From CAZVWW01 sp964631265 (GTDB lineage Bacteria; Thermotogota; Thermotogae; MWEM01), in contig CAZVWW010000031.1 in the NCBI GenBank assembly GCA_964631265.1, forward strand, positions 1 to 21,259: 21,259 nt of DNA, in the 5' to 3' direction. Every line of letters starts with the position of its first letter. Positions within the stretch are counted from its first letter, which is position 1. Shown piece after piece: positions 1 through 7,391 of the stretch. Below the pieces are notes generated by a model. The model had not been told where the DNA came from, did no database searches, and saw only the letters and a program-made list of their open reading frames with translations. Position numbers and translations under genes: made by a program.

Positions 1-77
1 GGGACAGGTCCCTTGATTACGAATTCATAATCAAGGGACCTGTCCCCCTGATTTCCTGCTCCTGCCCCCTTGATTTC
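1..77. repeat. Terminal palindromic repeat (REP/MITE-like), left copy
   Basis: Bases 1-46 form a 46-bp palindrome around a central GAATTC (21-26). The 20-base arms (1-20 and 27-46) match at 19 of 20 positions, the only mismatch being the pair next to the centre. Each arm contains a smaller palindrome, GGGAC-AG-GTCCC. The inner flank (about 47-77: C-rich, CTGATTTCC then CTGCCCCCTTGAT) resembles the flank of the right-hand copy read in reverse complement, so the repeat unit is about 75 bp. It carries no ORF. It resembles REP-type or miniature elements of the kind mobilised by Y1 (IS200-like) transposases, but no transposase is in the window, so that link is inference. Confidence 0.85.
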
Positions 78-178
78 TTCTAAAGGAGGCCCGGGGCTTT
101 GGAAACAAAAACATAAGTGAACTGAAAGTATAATTTAACCGTTTATTAATGCCTCTTTTTCTCCCGATGACCTATCGA

Positions 179-187
179 TGATATAAT
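179..187 (+). promoter_or_regulatory. Extended -10 promoter of the cheA-like gene
   Basis: TGATATAAT is a consensus extended -10 element, 42 bp before the start codon at 230. The region 17 bp upstream (159-164) does not resemble TTGACA, as is common for extended -10 promoters. A second TATAAT lies at 129-134, also without a clear -35. A strong Shine-Dalgarno (AAGGAGGAG) precedes the ATG. Confidence 0.5.
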
Positions 188-229
188 AAGGCAAACAGCC
201 TTCAGAAAAAAGAAGGAGGAGATGGCATA

Positions 230-1363
230 ATGGCACAGGAAAAGAACGCGAATAAAAAGGAACTTTCGATAAGGGTTGACATTGACAAGGTCAATCAGCT
301 CATGGATCATATGGCGGAGCTTGTCATAGCCAGAAGCCAGCTTGTCGACGGATTGAAAGAACAGAGCAAAAAAGATTTGAACGAAGATCTGTCGCAGTTG
401 ACGAGAATCACCACAGACTTACAGAATATCGTGATGAAGATCCGCATGTTGCCCCTCTCAACAATCTCCGATAAATTCCCCAGAAAGGTTCGCGATATTG
501 CCAGGAACTCGGGGAAAAATGTGGATTTCAAGCTGGCTGGACAGGACACGGAATTGGACAGAACCGTTATTGAACAGCTTTCGGAACCAATTATGAGTCT
601 CCTCGAATACTCTGTGAATATGATGGAGACCCCTGAGGAAAGAAAGAAAAAGGGGAAGGGGGAAAACGGTCTGTTGATGCTGAAGGCCTCCAACGAAGGC
701 AGCCATGTGAGAATAGAAATGTTCAATGACGGGAAACCGATGAGCAGAAGTGATATCGCCAATAAGGCCATCAGGGCCGGTTTGATCCCGGATGAATCAA
801 GATTCAACGACGAGGAGATTAATAAACTCATTTTTGATGCGGAATACGATGAATCGAGTCCCCTTTTCAAAGTGAAAGAAACGCTTGAGGATGTACACGG
901 GCAGATCTTTTATGAGCGAACGAAAAACGGCTCGAGATTTGTTTTACAACTCCCGCTGACCCTTGCCATTATTCAGGCCCTTCTGGTGCAGTTGAAAAAG
1001 AATATCTTTGCCGTGCCGATTGTGAATGTGGAAAGCACGCTGAATATTGACAGGAATGAGATCCAGGTTGTTCAGTCAGAAGAGGTCATTGTCATACGCG
1101 GAGAGATCATTCCGGTTATCGATCTGACCGAGAAGTTCTTTGCCGAGAAAAACCCCGATGATGAACTGCATATTGTTGTCGTACGCGAGGGTAATAAGAA
1201 GGCAGCCCTGATTGTCGACAGCCTGATCGGGCAGGAGGACATTGTGATTAAATCTCTCGGACCGCTTCTCAAAGATATCGATGACTTTACGGGAGGCGCT
1301 ATTCTGGGAGACGGCAGCATTGCCCTGATCCTGGATACCATGAATTTTCTGAATTCCGTGTAG
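230..1363 (+). CDS. CheA-like scaffold protein lacking Hpt/P2 and with a degenerate kinase domain
   Basis: The 377-residue protein matches only the P3-P4-P5 half of the chemotaxis kinase CheA. P3 (dimerization helices) is at about 12-75, the P4 ATPase fold at 80-240 and the P5 CheW-like coupling domain at 245-375. P3 and P5 are well conserved (LVIARSQL, VMKIRM, LPLTLAIIQALL, IVIKSLG, GAILGDGS). The phosphotransfer domain P1 and the CheY/CheB-binding P2 are absent. In P4 the N box, normally HLLRNAIDHG, reads SLLEYSVNMM (123-132): the essential Asn is Tyr and the DHG is lost. The G1 box, normally DDGRGID, reads NDGKPMS (166-172). The G2 box and ATP lid (GRGVGMD) are missing around 205-222. It should therefore neither bind ATP normally nor phosphorylate anything, but could dimerize and bind CheW and receptors. 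ATG 230 has a strong Shine-Dalgarno. Two cheW genes follow on the same strand. P1/P2 could exist as a separate gene outside the window, but 1-229 shows only the repeat and promoter signals. Confidence 0.88.
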   Translation: MAQEKNANKKELSIRVDIDKVNQLMDHMAELVIARSQLVDGLKEQSKKDLNEDLSQLTRITTDLQNIVMKIRMLPLSTISDKFPRKVRDIARNSGKNVDFKLAGQDTELDRTVIEQLSEPIMSLLEYSVNMMETPEERKKKGKGENGLLMLKASNEGSHVRIEMFNDGKPMSRSDIANKAIRAGLIPDESRFNDEEINKLIFDAEYDESSPLFKVKETLEDVHGQIFYERTKNGSRFVLQLPLTLAIIQALLVQLKKNIFAVPIVNVESTLNIDRNEIQVVQSEEVIVIRGEIIPVIDLTEKFFAEKNPDDELHIVVVREGNKKAALIVDSLIGQEDIVIKSLGPLLKDIDDFTGGAILGDGSIALILDTMNFLNSV

Positions 1364-1403
1364 GACTATTCAACAGCGATTTTTTATTGAATGATAAATA
1401 GTG

Positions 1404-1409
1404 TATAAT
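1404..1409 (+). promoter_or_regulatory. Candidate -10 element for the cheW pair
   Basis: TATAAT in the 81-bp gap after the cheA-like gene, 36 bp before the first cheW start. A weak T-rich -35 candidate (1381-1386) lies 17 bp upstream. It suggests the two cheW genes can be transcribed independently of the cheA-like gene. Cotranscription from the upstream promoter is also possible because no terminator is visible in the gap. Confidence 0.35.
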
Positions 1410-1444
1410 CGTAAACGTGGAGCAGATAAAAGGGAGGTTTTATT

Positions 1445-1912
1445 ATGCCTAACAATAAAACGCAGGAGGTTCAAAACCAGGAGAAGGTTATCGAGATCCT
1501 CAGCTTTGTTATAGGCAAACAGGAATTTGGCATTGGTGTGGACTATGTTGAACTTGTCAACGAGAGGACGGAGATAACACCGGTTCCCAATTCCAAGATG
1601 TTCATAGAGGGTGTCATGAATCTTCGCGGGAGGATTGTTCCCGTCGTGGATCTGACGAAGTTGATGACCATTGAATACAACGGTGAAGAAGAATTTGAAA
1701 ACGTTCTCATATTAAAGACCGAGGGAGCAGAAGTTGGTTTCTTTGTGAATGAGGTTAAGGAAGTTGTCAGGACTACTGAGAGCGAGATCGATAAAGGGGC
1801 AAGGACAGAGCAGTTCGACAATAAGGTCAAGGGTATTGTCCAGAAAGGCAAGAGACTGATACTATACCTTGATATTGAAGAAGTCTTAAAAGCTTGTGAA
1901 GGATTAGCATAG
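1445..1912 (+). CDS. cheW: CheW-type coupling protein (first copy)
   Basis: A 155-residue protein made of one CheW domain after a short polar N-terminal tail (1-14). CheW proteins are cytoplasmic SH3-like adaptors that link chemoreceptors to the CheA P5 domain. The hallmark NLRGRIVPVVDL is at 59-70, and the fold continues through the usual second half (VGFFVNEVKEVV, then VKGIVQKGKRLILYLDIEEVL). Length is typical of the family. GGGAGG lies just before ATG 1445. It is followed 10 bp later by a second, clearly different cheW, so the two may assemble side by side with the P5 domain of the CheA-like protein. No receptor, cheY, cheR or cheB is in the window. Identification as CheW is secure; the chemotactic role is not. 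Confidence 0.93.
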   Translation: MPNNKTQEVQNQEKVIEILSFVIGKQEFGIGVDYVELVNERTEITPVPNSKMFIEGVMNLRGRIVPVVDLTKLMTIEYNGEEEFENVLILKTEGAEVGFFVNEVKEVVRTTESEIDKGARTEQFDNKVKGIVQKGKRLILYLDIEEVLKACEGLA

Positions 1913-1922
1913 GAGGGTCGTT

Positions 1923-2381
1923 ATGGCTGAGATTAAAGTTGTTAGTTTCCAGGTCGGAGAAGAAGAATATGCCGTTGACATCATGAAGATAGACAGTGTG
2001 GCAGAGATGATGAAAACGATGAAATTACCCGGACTGCCTTCTTTTATGTTGGGGGTTGCCAATCTGAGAGGTGAGGTTATTCCGATAATCGACACAAGGA
2101 TAAAATTCACACTTCCCCCCAAAGAATCTCACGAGGACGATCGGATTGTTGTTGTGTATATGGGCGATAAGAAGATAGGGATTCTCGTGGATGCTGTAAA
2201 AGAGGTGTTAACCCTGAATCAGGATCAGCTTGAAGAGCCGCCGAACGCCGGGCAAAGCGGCAGTTCATTTATCAGCGCTATCGCAAAGATGGAAGACAGA
2301 ATGCTTATGATCATTGACATAGACAAGGTCCTCACAACTGAGGAACTTATCAAGATAGACAAGGTCGTCGATCGGGTCTGA
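1923..2381 (+). CDS. cheW: CheW-type coupling protein (second copy)
   Basis: A 152-residue single CheW domain with the signature NLRGEVIPIID at 47-57. It diverges from the first CheW (different N terminus, and an EPPNAGQSGSSFIS loop in the second half) but has the same fold. It starts 10 bp after the first cheW stop with Shine-Dalgarno AGGAGGG, so the two are almost certainly cotranscribed. The pair could occupy different positions in a CheA-CheW array, since CheW-CheW and CheW-P5 rings are known in chemosensory arrays. That division of labour is inference. The gene ends 22 bp before a strong intrinsic terminator. Confidence 0.93.
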   Translation: MAEIKVVSFQVGEEEYAVDIMKIDSVAEMMKTMKLPGLPSFMLGVANLRGEVIPIIDTRIKFTLPPKESHEDDRIVVVYMGDKKIGILVDAVKEVLTLNQDQLEEPPNAGQSGSSFISAIAKMEDRMLMIIDIDKVLTTEELIKIDKVVDRV

Positions 2382-2403
2382 ACAGGACGACGGTCTGTAT
2401 TGC

Positions 2404-2432
2404 AAAAGGCATGCCACGGCGTGCCTTTTTTT
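2404..2432 (+). terminator. Bidirectional intrinsic terminator between cheW and phoR
   Basis: A 10-bp stem, AAAAGGCATG (2404-2413) pairing with CGTGCCTTTT (2420-2429) with one G-T pair, a 6-base loop and a run of seven T (2426-2432). It ends the + strand cheW unit. Read from the other strand, the stem is followed by only four T, part of the stem itself, so it probably also ends the convergent pst-pho operon. The phoR stop codon (2431-2433) sits in the T tract. Confidence 0.88.
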
Positions 2433-3390
2433 ATTTCAGCTTCACGGTGAACTTGCTTCCGATCATCCATCTTGTTGTAAAACCCAGCTTGTAATCACAT
2501 AGTTCACACAGATATTTTACGATCGGGAGTCCCAGGCCCGAACCCTGTGCCAGTTTTAACGCATCCGTGCCGCGGAAGAATCTCTCAAATACCCGTTGCT
2601 TTTCCTCCTCCCGGATCCCGATGCCAAAATCCTCAACCTCGATGATCTCCGGTGACAATTTCACGTTAATCTCAGCATTCTTGTTGGAATACTTGACAGC
2701 GTTTGAGATCAGGTTTCTCAAGATGGTGTAGATGATAAACCGGTCGGCATACAACTCGGTCTTTTGTGTGAACAGATTAATCGTGACGTTCTTTTCCTCG
2801 ATCTTCTTTGAAAGGTCGCTAATAACATCGTTGTACAGTGCCTGGGTATCAAAAACCTCATATTTTCTGGTGTAATTGCCAAATTCGGCTTGTGTCAACA
2901 GGGACAACTGTGAGATGATCTTTTCGAGTTTCTCAAGTGAGTCCTGTATCTTATTCACGATCTTTTCATTCTTTGAATCGGATGAAAAATCTTTCAACAT
3001 CTGAACGTTTCCCATGGCGACGGAAAGCGGGGTTCTCAATTCATGGGAAATGGCCGTAACAACATCCGCCTTCACCTTTTTCAAAAGTTCCTTTTCGGAC
3101 AGATCAAGGATGAAAAGCAGCTTGTCTCTTGAGTCGTAGATAATCTTACTGTACTGAGCATCCTTGGTCAAAAAATACAGATTACTCTCACATTCAAAAT
3201 ACTCCCCGGCGATGATGGCCTTTGTCAACTCATCGATCCGGTCGAAACTGATGAAGGGAAAGATTTCACTAGCGGTCTTGAATCCAAGATCGGCGGCACT
3301 CTTGTTCATATCCGTTATGGTGATGCCGTCTATTCTCAGTACCGCCTCTTTCAAAGGATCTAAAGCGTTGAGTTCAAATCGGTTCTTCAT
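2431..3390 (-). CDS. phoR: PhoR-type sensor histidine kinase, soluble
   Basis: A 319-residue histidine kinase. Residues 1-95 form a PAS-like sensory region and about 100-170 is the HisKA helix pair with SHELRTPLS and phospho-acceptor His116. The ATPase domain has N box NLISNAVKYS, G1 VEDFGIGI, F box VFERFFRG and G2 GSGLGLPIV. No transmembrane segment is visible, unlike E. coli PhoR, so it is probably cytoplasmic and sees phosphate status through PhoU/PstB contacts. It is last in the pst operon, and its ATG overlaps the phoB stop as ATGA, implying translational coupling and PhoB as its partner. The function is assigned by context plus the kinase domains; the sequence alone would only say class I histidine kinase. 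Confidence 0.85.
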   Translation of the reverse strand: MKNRFELNALDPLKEAVLRIDGITITDMNKSAADLGFKTASEIFPFISFDRIDELTKAIIAGEYFECESNLYFLTKDAQYSKIIYDSRDKLLFILDLSEKELLKKVKADVVTAISHELRTPLSVAMGNVQMLKDFSSDSKNEKIVNKIQDSLEKLEKIISQLSLLTQAEFGNYTRKYEVFDTQALYNDVISDLSKKIEEKNVTINLFTQKTELYADRFIIYTILRNLISNAVKYSNKNAEINVKLSPEIIEVEDFGIGIREEEKQRVFERFFRGTDALKLAQGSGLGLPIVKYLCELCDYKLGFTTRWMIGSKFTVKLK

Positions 3391-4082
3391 CCTTTTGAGG
3401 TGTCTCTTTCCTCGTCGTCACCGGCTGAGCGGTTGAACTTATACCCGGCGTTACGGACAGTCTTAATCCAGTCTTTTCCGAGCTTCGATCGGATGGAACT
3501 GATGTGAACATCGACAACCCGGTCGTTAATGTAATCATCGTCATACCAGATCCTGTCGATGATCTCACCCCTTGTGTACACCTTCCTGGGGTTGGAGGCC
3601 ATCAGATAGAGGATCTCGAACTCTTTAACCGTTAACTCGACCGGTTCTTCTTTTTTCAGCACGGCGTAATTCTCCGGCTGTATTTCAAGTATTCCGAATT
3701 TTAATATCTGGTCATCCCTGCTGATTCGTTTTAAAAGAGATCTCACTCTCGAGACTACCTCCCTGGGGTTAAATGGTTTGGAGATGTAATCATCAGCTCC
3801 GGAATCGAGTCCGAAGATTCGGTCCCGGTCCGTTCCACGGGCTGAGATAACGATGATTCCCGTTGAAGGGTTTGTGGTCCTGATATACGGAATCTCGTCG
3901 GAGGAATCGCCATCGGGAAGCATAATGTCGAGCAGCATAATATCCGGGTTGACCCTTTCGAGTTCAGCATGCATACTTTGAAGCGAATCGGCTTCAACGA
4001 TGTCGAAATGCTCCACAAGCAGATAGGTCTTCAGAATATCCCTGATATCCGCATCATCTTCCACGATTAATACCGTTGACAT
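3387..4082 (-). CDS. phoB: PhoB-type OmpR-family response regulator
   Basis: A 231-residue two-domain regulator. The receiver domain (1-118) has acidic pocket EDD (8-10), phospho-acceptor Asp52 in LLDIMLPDGD, and the conserved Ser and Lys in VISARG and YISKPF. The C-terminal winged-helix DNA-binding domain (about 130-222) has LTVKEFEILYLMASNP and VVDVHISSIRSKLG. It should bind Pho boxes and regulate phosphate-starvation genes, including this operon. I chose ATG 4082 because GGGAG (4097-4093) is correctly spaced from it; a GTG at 4091, nine bases upstream in frame, lies on top of that site. It overlaps phoR by 4 bases and follows phoU closely. The C-terminal tail (GDDEERDTSKG) is short and charged. 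Confidence 0.9.
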   Translation of the reverse strand: MSTVLIVEDDADIRDILKTYLLVEHFDIVEADSLQSMHAELERVNPDIMLLDIMLPDGDSSDEIPYIRTTNPSTGIIVISARGTDRDRIFGLDSGADDYISKPFNPREVVSRVRSLLKRISRDDQILKFGILEIQPENYAVLKKEEPVELTVKEFEILYLMASNPRKVYTRGEIIDRIWYDDDYINDRVVDVHISSIRSKLGKDWIKTVRNAGYKFNRSAGDDEERDTSKG

Positions 4083-4101
4083 AACTCTCACACTCCCGGT
4101 T

Positions 4102-4782
4102 TTATTTTTCTTTGCTCTCCTTTAATACAAAAGAAAGCTCTTTTCCCGTTTCAATATAATAGGTTTCGTCACACAGGTTCTTGGCATGATCGGCAATTCT
4201 TTCAATATCTCTTGCCATGAGGGTGTACAACTGGCCCATCTCCAGACTGATTTCCTTTTTTTTCGCCATCTCAAGGACTAAAGTAAGAATCTTTTTTTCA
4301 TAATCATCAACTTTGTCGTCTCTGAGATAAATCTCCCTGGCCATCTTTGTATCTCTTTCGCCAAAGGCGTTGAAGGTGTCCTGAATCATTTCCATCGAGA
4401 TCCCGATCATCTCTTTTAACTCTTTCGGCGGGGTATATTTCTCGTTCATCTTCTTGATCTTCTTTGTCTTTTTCGCGATATTACTGGCAAGATCGCCGAT
4501 TCTCTCGAGATTGTTGGCAAATTTGAGCATTGAAATGACATATCTCAGTTGCTTACCGATGAGATCATATCGGGCAATCAGTTCGTATATTGACTCCTCG
4601 ACCTGGCGGTTCAGGTCATCAATGGGGTCGTCGAGCTCAAGCACCCGGCTCGCAAGACGCGCATCGTTATCCTCGATGGACTTGACCGACATCTTGTAAA
4701 GCTGCATCACCAGTGAGAGCATCTTTGAAATCTCCGCCTTCAGCAGCATCTCCTGGTTTTCAAAATGGACTCCTCTAAACAT
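4102..4782 (-). CDS. phoU: Phosphate signalling protein PhoU
   Basis: A 226-residue all-helical protein of the usual PhoU size, with two three-helix repeats. Each repeat carries the family metal-binding motif: NNLERIGDLASN (ERIGD at 93-97) and RDIERIADHAKN (ERIAD at 194-198). PhoU links the PstSCAB transporter to the PhoR kinase, restraining the Pho response and phosphate uptake when phosphate is plentiful. The protein is cytoplasmic and acts at the membrane. ATG 4782 has Shine-Dalgarno GGGAGG at 8-base spacing. It lies 14 bp after pstB and 19 bp before phoB. It is a complete, ordinary family member. Confidence 0.94.
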   Translation of the reverse strand: MFRGVHFENQEMLLKAEISKMLSLVMQLYKMSVKSIEDNDARLASRVLELDDPIDDLNRQVEESIYELIARYDLIGKQLRYVISMLKFANNLERIGDLASNIAKKTKKIKKMNEKYTPPKELKEMIGISMEMIQDTFNAFGERDTKMAREIYLRDDKVDDYEKKILTLVLEMAKKKEISLEMGQLYTLMARDIERIADHAKNLCDETYYIETGKELSFVLKESKEK

Positions 4783-4796
4783 GTTTTAATACCTCC

Positions 4797-5567
4797 CTAA
4801 CTAATCTTTCCGGTTAAATATTCTTCTGTCTTAGGATCCTTTGGCTGCTTGACGATTTCAGAGGTCAAGCCATATTCAATGAGATCACCCTGGAACATGA
4901 AAAGCATATAATCAGAAATCCTAACCGCCTGTGCGAGGTTATGCGTTACGATTATTATAGTATATTTCTGTGCCAATTCCTCAACCAGGGTTTCGATATT
5001 CTTCGTGGCAATTGGATCCAGAGCCGATGTTGGTTCGTCAAGGAGGATAACTTCGGGTTCCACAGCCAAAGCCCGTGCGATGCACAGTCGCTGCTGCTGG
5101 CCTCCGGACAGTTCCCATGCGGACTTTTTCAGATCATCCTTAACCTCATCAAGGAGGGAGGCCTGAAAGAGGGATTTTTCAACAATCTCATCGAGTTGCT
5201 GATGGTTTTTAACACCGTGTAGTTTAGGGCCGAAGGCGACGTTCTCATATAGTGACATCGGAAAAGGTGTCGGTCTCTGAAAGACCATTCCCACCTTCTT
5301 TCTGTAGTGTGTGATGTTGATCTCCCTTGAGTAAACATTTTTTCCCTCAAAGAGGATCTCACCGTCTGTTCTGTATATTGGAATCTCATCGTTCATCCGG
5401 TTGATGCTTCTCAGCAGTGTGGATTTTCCACAACCGGATGGGCCGATAATCGCCGTGATCTTATTTCTCAAGAATTCAGCGTTAATATCCCTGACCCCGG
5501 TTGTTTCACCGTAATATCCTGAGAAATTTTTGACTTTGATTACCGCTTCTTCACGGGAATGTGCCAT
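4797..5567 (-). CDS. pstB: Phosphate ABC transporter ATPase PstB
   Basis: A 256-residue ABC ATPase that powers PstCA phosphate import. Walker A GPSGCGKST is at 42-50, Q-loop Gln97 in VFQRPTPFP, signature LSGGQQQR at 153-160, Walker B VILLDEPTSALDP from 173 and H-loop His209. The phrases RPTPFPMSLYENVAFG and EPTSALDPIAT are typical of PstB rather than other ABC ATPases. ATG 5567 is preceded by GGAGG at 8-base spacing, followed by a run of seven T, nearly the same pre-start sequence as pstS. It sits 37 bp after pstA and immediately before phoU. Confidence 0.96.
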   Translation of the reverse strand: MAHSREEAVIKVKNFSGYYGETTGVRDINAEFLRNKITAIIGPSGCGKSTLLRSINRMNDEIPIYRTDGEILFEGKNVYSREINITHYRKKVGMVFQRPTPFPMSLYENVAFGPKLHGVKNHQQLDEIVEKSLFQASLLDEVKDDLKKSAWELSGGQQQRLCIARALAVEPEVILLDEPTSALDPIATKNIETLVEELAQKYTIIIVTHNLAQAVRISDYMLFMFQGDLIEYGLTSEIVKQPKDPKTEEYLTGKIS

Positions 5568-5604
5568 TAAAAAAACCTCCGTTCGTTTTTTATATCATTC
5601 ATGA

Positions 5605-6435
5605 TTATTTTTGCCTGTTCATTCTGTTTCTCAACCCGAAGGCGATCGAGTAGATGAGCAGAACGAATATCATTAAGAGTGAAATGGTTCCTTTAGCCAT
5701 CCATTGGGCGTCATTGCCGTATGCCATGGTGATATAGTAAATATGGGTCGGCATGGTCATTGTCGGTTCCAAAAGCGTTGACGGCATCTGTGTGGCATAG
5801 AATATTGCTCCCGTTAACAGGATGGGCGCTGTTTCTCCGATGACTCTTCCGCCGCCGATGAGGACGGCTGTGAGGATTCTGAGTTTGGCATAAGGGACCA
5901 GGACTTTGTAGATCACCTCGGTCTTTTTGGCTCCCAGTGCATAGGCTGATTCCCTGATGACTCTCGGGATTGAGCTGAGTGCCTCCTGAACCGAGGAGGA
6001 TATAACCGGCAGTGTCATAATGGCCAGTGTCAGACTCCCCGAAAGGATCGACGTCTTAAAGCCGAATGCAATTGAAAACAAAGCGAGCCCGAAGAGTCCG
6101 TAAACAACTGACGGAACTCCTGCAAGTGCAGTTATGGCCGAAAGAAGGACTTGCGCCAATTTTGAATTGCCGCCGTATTCCGAGAGGTATATACCGGTCA
6201 TCAGTCCGATCGGAATAGCGATGGCAAGACACAGACCGAGCATTACGAAACTCCCGATAATGGCCGGGAAAATACCGCCGGCAGACATCCCTTTCTTGGG
6301 AGATTGGAAAAAGAATTCCCAGCTGAAATACTGAAGACCGTCTGCGATGGTTAAAACAAATATCGTGATGACGATGGCAAAGGCCAGATAACTGATGGTT
6401 CTGAATACTATTGAAATAATCGTATCTCTATTCAT
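5605..6435 (-). CDS. pstA: Phosphate ABC transporter permease PstA
   Basis: A 276-residue inner-membrane permease with about six hydrophobic helices. The cytoplasmic coupling loop reads RESAYALGAKKTEVIYKVLVPYA, the EAA-type motif that contacts PstB. PstA pairs with PstC to form the phosphate channel. The motifs GGIFPAIIGSF, AGVPSVVYGLFGLALF and GGGRVIGETAPILLTG are typical of PstA. I prefer ATG 6435, preceded by GAGTGA at about 6 bases; a GTG at 6444 would add three residues. The start lies 15 bp after the pstC stop. Length is typical. Confidence 0.94.
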   Translation of the reverse strand: MNRDTIISIVFRTISYLAFAIVITIFVLTIADGLQYFSWEFFFQSPKKGMSAGGIFPAIIGSFVMLGLCLAIAIPIGLMTGIYLSEYGGNSKLAQVLLSAITALAGVPSVVYGLFGLALFSIAFGFKTSILSGSLTLAIMTLPVISSSVQEALSSIPRVIRESAYALGAKKTEVIYKVLVPYAKLRILTAVLIGGGRVIGETAPILLTGAIFYATQMPSTLLEPTMTMPTHIYYITMAYGNDAQWMAKGTISLLMIFVLLIYSIAFGLRNRMNRQK

Positions 6436-6450
6436 ATCAATCACTCACAA

Positions 6451-7329
6451 TCAACCGTGTTTGTATCGTTGAATAATGACTCTTGCAATCAATGTCATCC
6501 CAAAGGAAATAACAAGCAGGATCAGCCCGGCAACAAAGAGGGAGGAATAATGCATACTGCCGGCCGCAACTTCGCCCATCTCACTGGCGATTACCGCGGT
6601 CAACGGTCTGGCCGGGTCCGTCAGACTCTGTGGTATGATAGCGGCTCCTCCGGCTGCCATCAAAACGACCATCGTCTCCCCGATGACCCGGTTCACCGTC
6701 AGAATGACCGCGTTTAAGATCCCCGAAAGCGCCGCTCTCGTGACAACCTTAAACCCGGCTGTGAACTTGGTTGAACCGAGCGCAAGGGCCCCCTCTTTCA
6801 AAGAACGGTCGACAGAACTCAGCGCTTCCTGCATGAGAGATGCGGTATAGGGTAGCGACAGAATCGTCAACCCGAGAGCAGCCAGCAGGATGTTTTCCGG
6901 CGAATAAATTCCCACCTCTAAAAAGAGAGGGGAGACATACACAAGCATAAAGGCGCCAATGACAACAGACGGGACACCGGAAAGGAGATCGATCCCGGAT
7001 TTTATGAATTTTATCTCTTTTTCCCCCGCATATTCATACAGAAAAAACGCCACGATATAGCCCAACGGTATAACAAAAAGGGAGGTTAATCCCGTTATGT
7101 ACAACGAACCGACCAACAGGGCAAGCATTCCGAATTCAGGATTATTGGTATCCGTCGGATACCAGTACTGACTTGTAAAAAGCTCCGCCCCGACATTTGT
7201 CAGGGCAGGGAGCGATTCCTTTACAATAAAACTGGTGAGAAGCACGAGTATGACAATACCGGAAAAAGCTATGATGTTGATCAGAACGGTGTTGGTTTGG
7301 TTCTTCAGATCTCTTGATGTCAAACCCAT
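6451..7329 (-). CDS. pstC: Phosphate ABC transporter permease PstC
   Basis: A 292-residue membrane protein with about six transmembrane helices, the second channel subunit of the Pst importer. Characteristic stretches are LLSGVPSVVIGAFML, the coupling loop LKEGALALGSTKFTAGFKVV, and NRVIGETMVVLMAAGG. The chosen ATG (7329) has GGGA at 5-base spacing; an ATG two codons upstream (7335) overlaps that site and is less likely. It follows pstS by about 60 bp and lies 15 bp before pstA. Only a short hydrophilic segment precedes the first helix, as usual. Confidence 0.94.
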   Translation of the reverse strand: MGLTSRDLKNQTNTVLINIIAFSGIVILVLLTSFIVKESLPALTNVGAELFTSQYWYPTDTNNPEFGMLALLVGSLYITGLTSLFVIPLGYIVAFFLYEYAGEKEIKFIKSGIDLLSGVPSVVIGAFMLVYVSPLFLEVGIYSPENILLAALGLTILSLPYTASLMQEALSSVDRSLKEGALALGSTKFTAGFKVVTRAALSGILNAVILTVNRVIGETMVVLMAAGGAAIIPQSLTDPARPLTAVIASEMGEVAAGSMHYSSLFVAGLILLVISFGMTLIARVIIQRYKHG

Positions 7330-7391
7330 CACCATCCCGGTTTTCTTAAAGTGAATCCAGATTTTGGTGCTTTAGTAAAATCAAGTGACAC

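Noticed and set aside
307..870. Long antisense reading frames opposite the cheA-like and other genes
   Set aside because: They lie opposite well-supported genes, lack recognisable domains and ribosome sites, and are expected shadows.
230..1363. Truncated pseudogene of CheA caused by a break at the left repeat
   Set aside because: The gene has its own ribosome site and promoter-like element, an uninterrupted frame, and well-conserved P3 and P5 domains. The changes are limited to the ATP-site motifs. Loss of P1/P2 by an old event is possible, but it does not look like a decaying gene.
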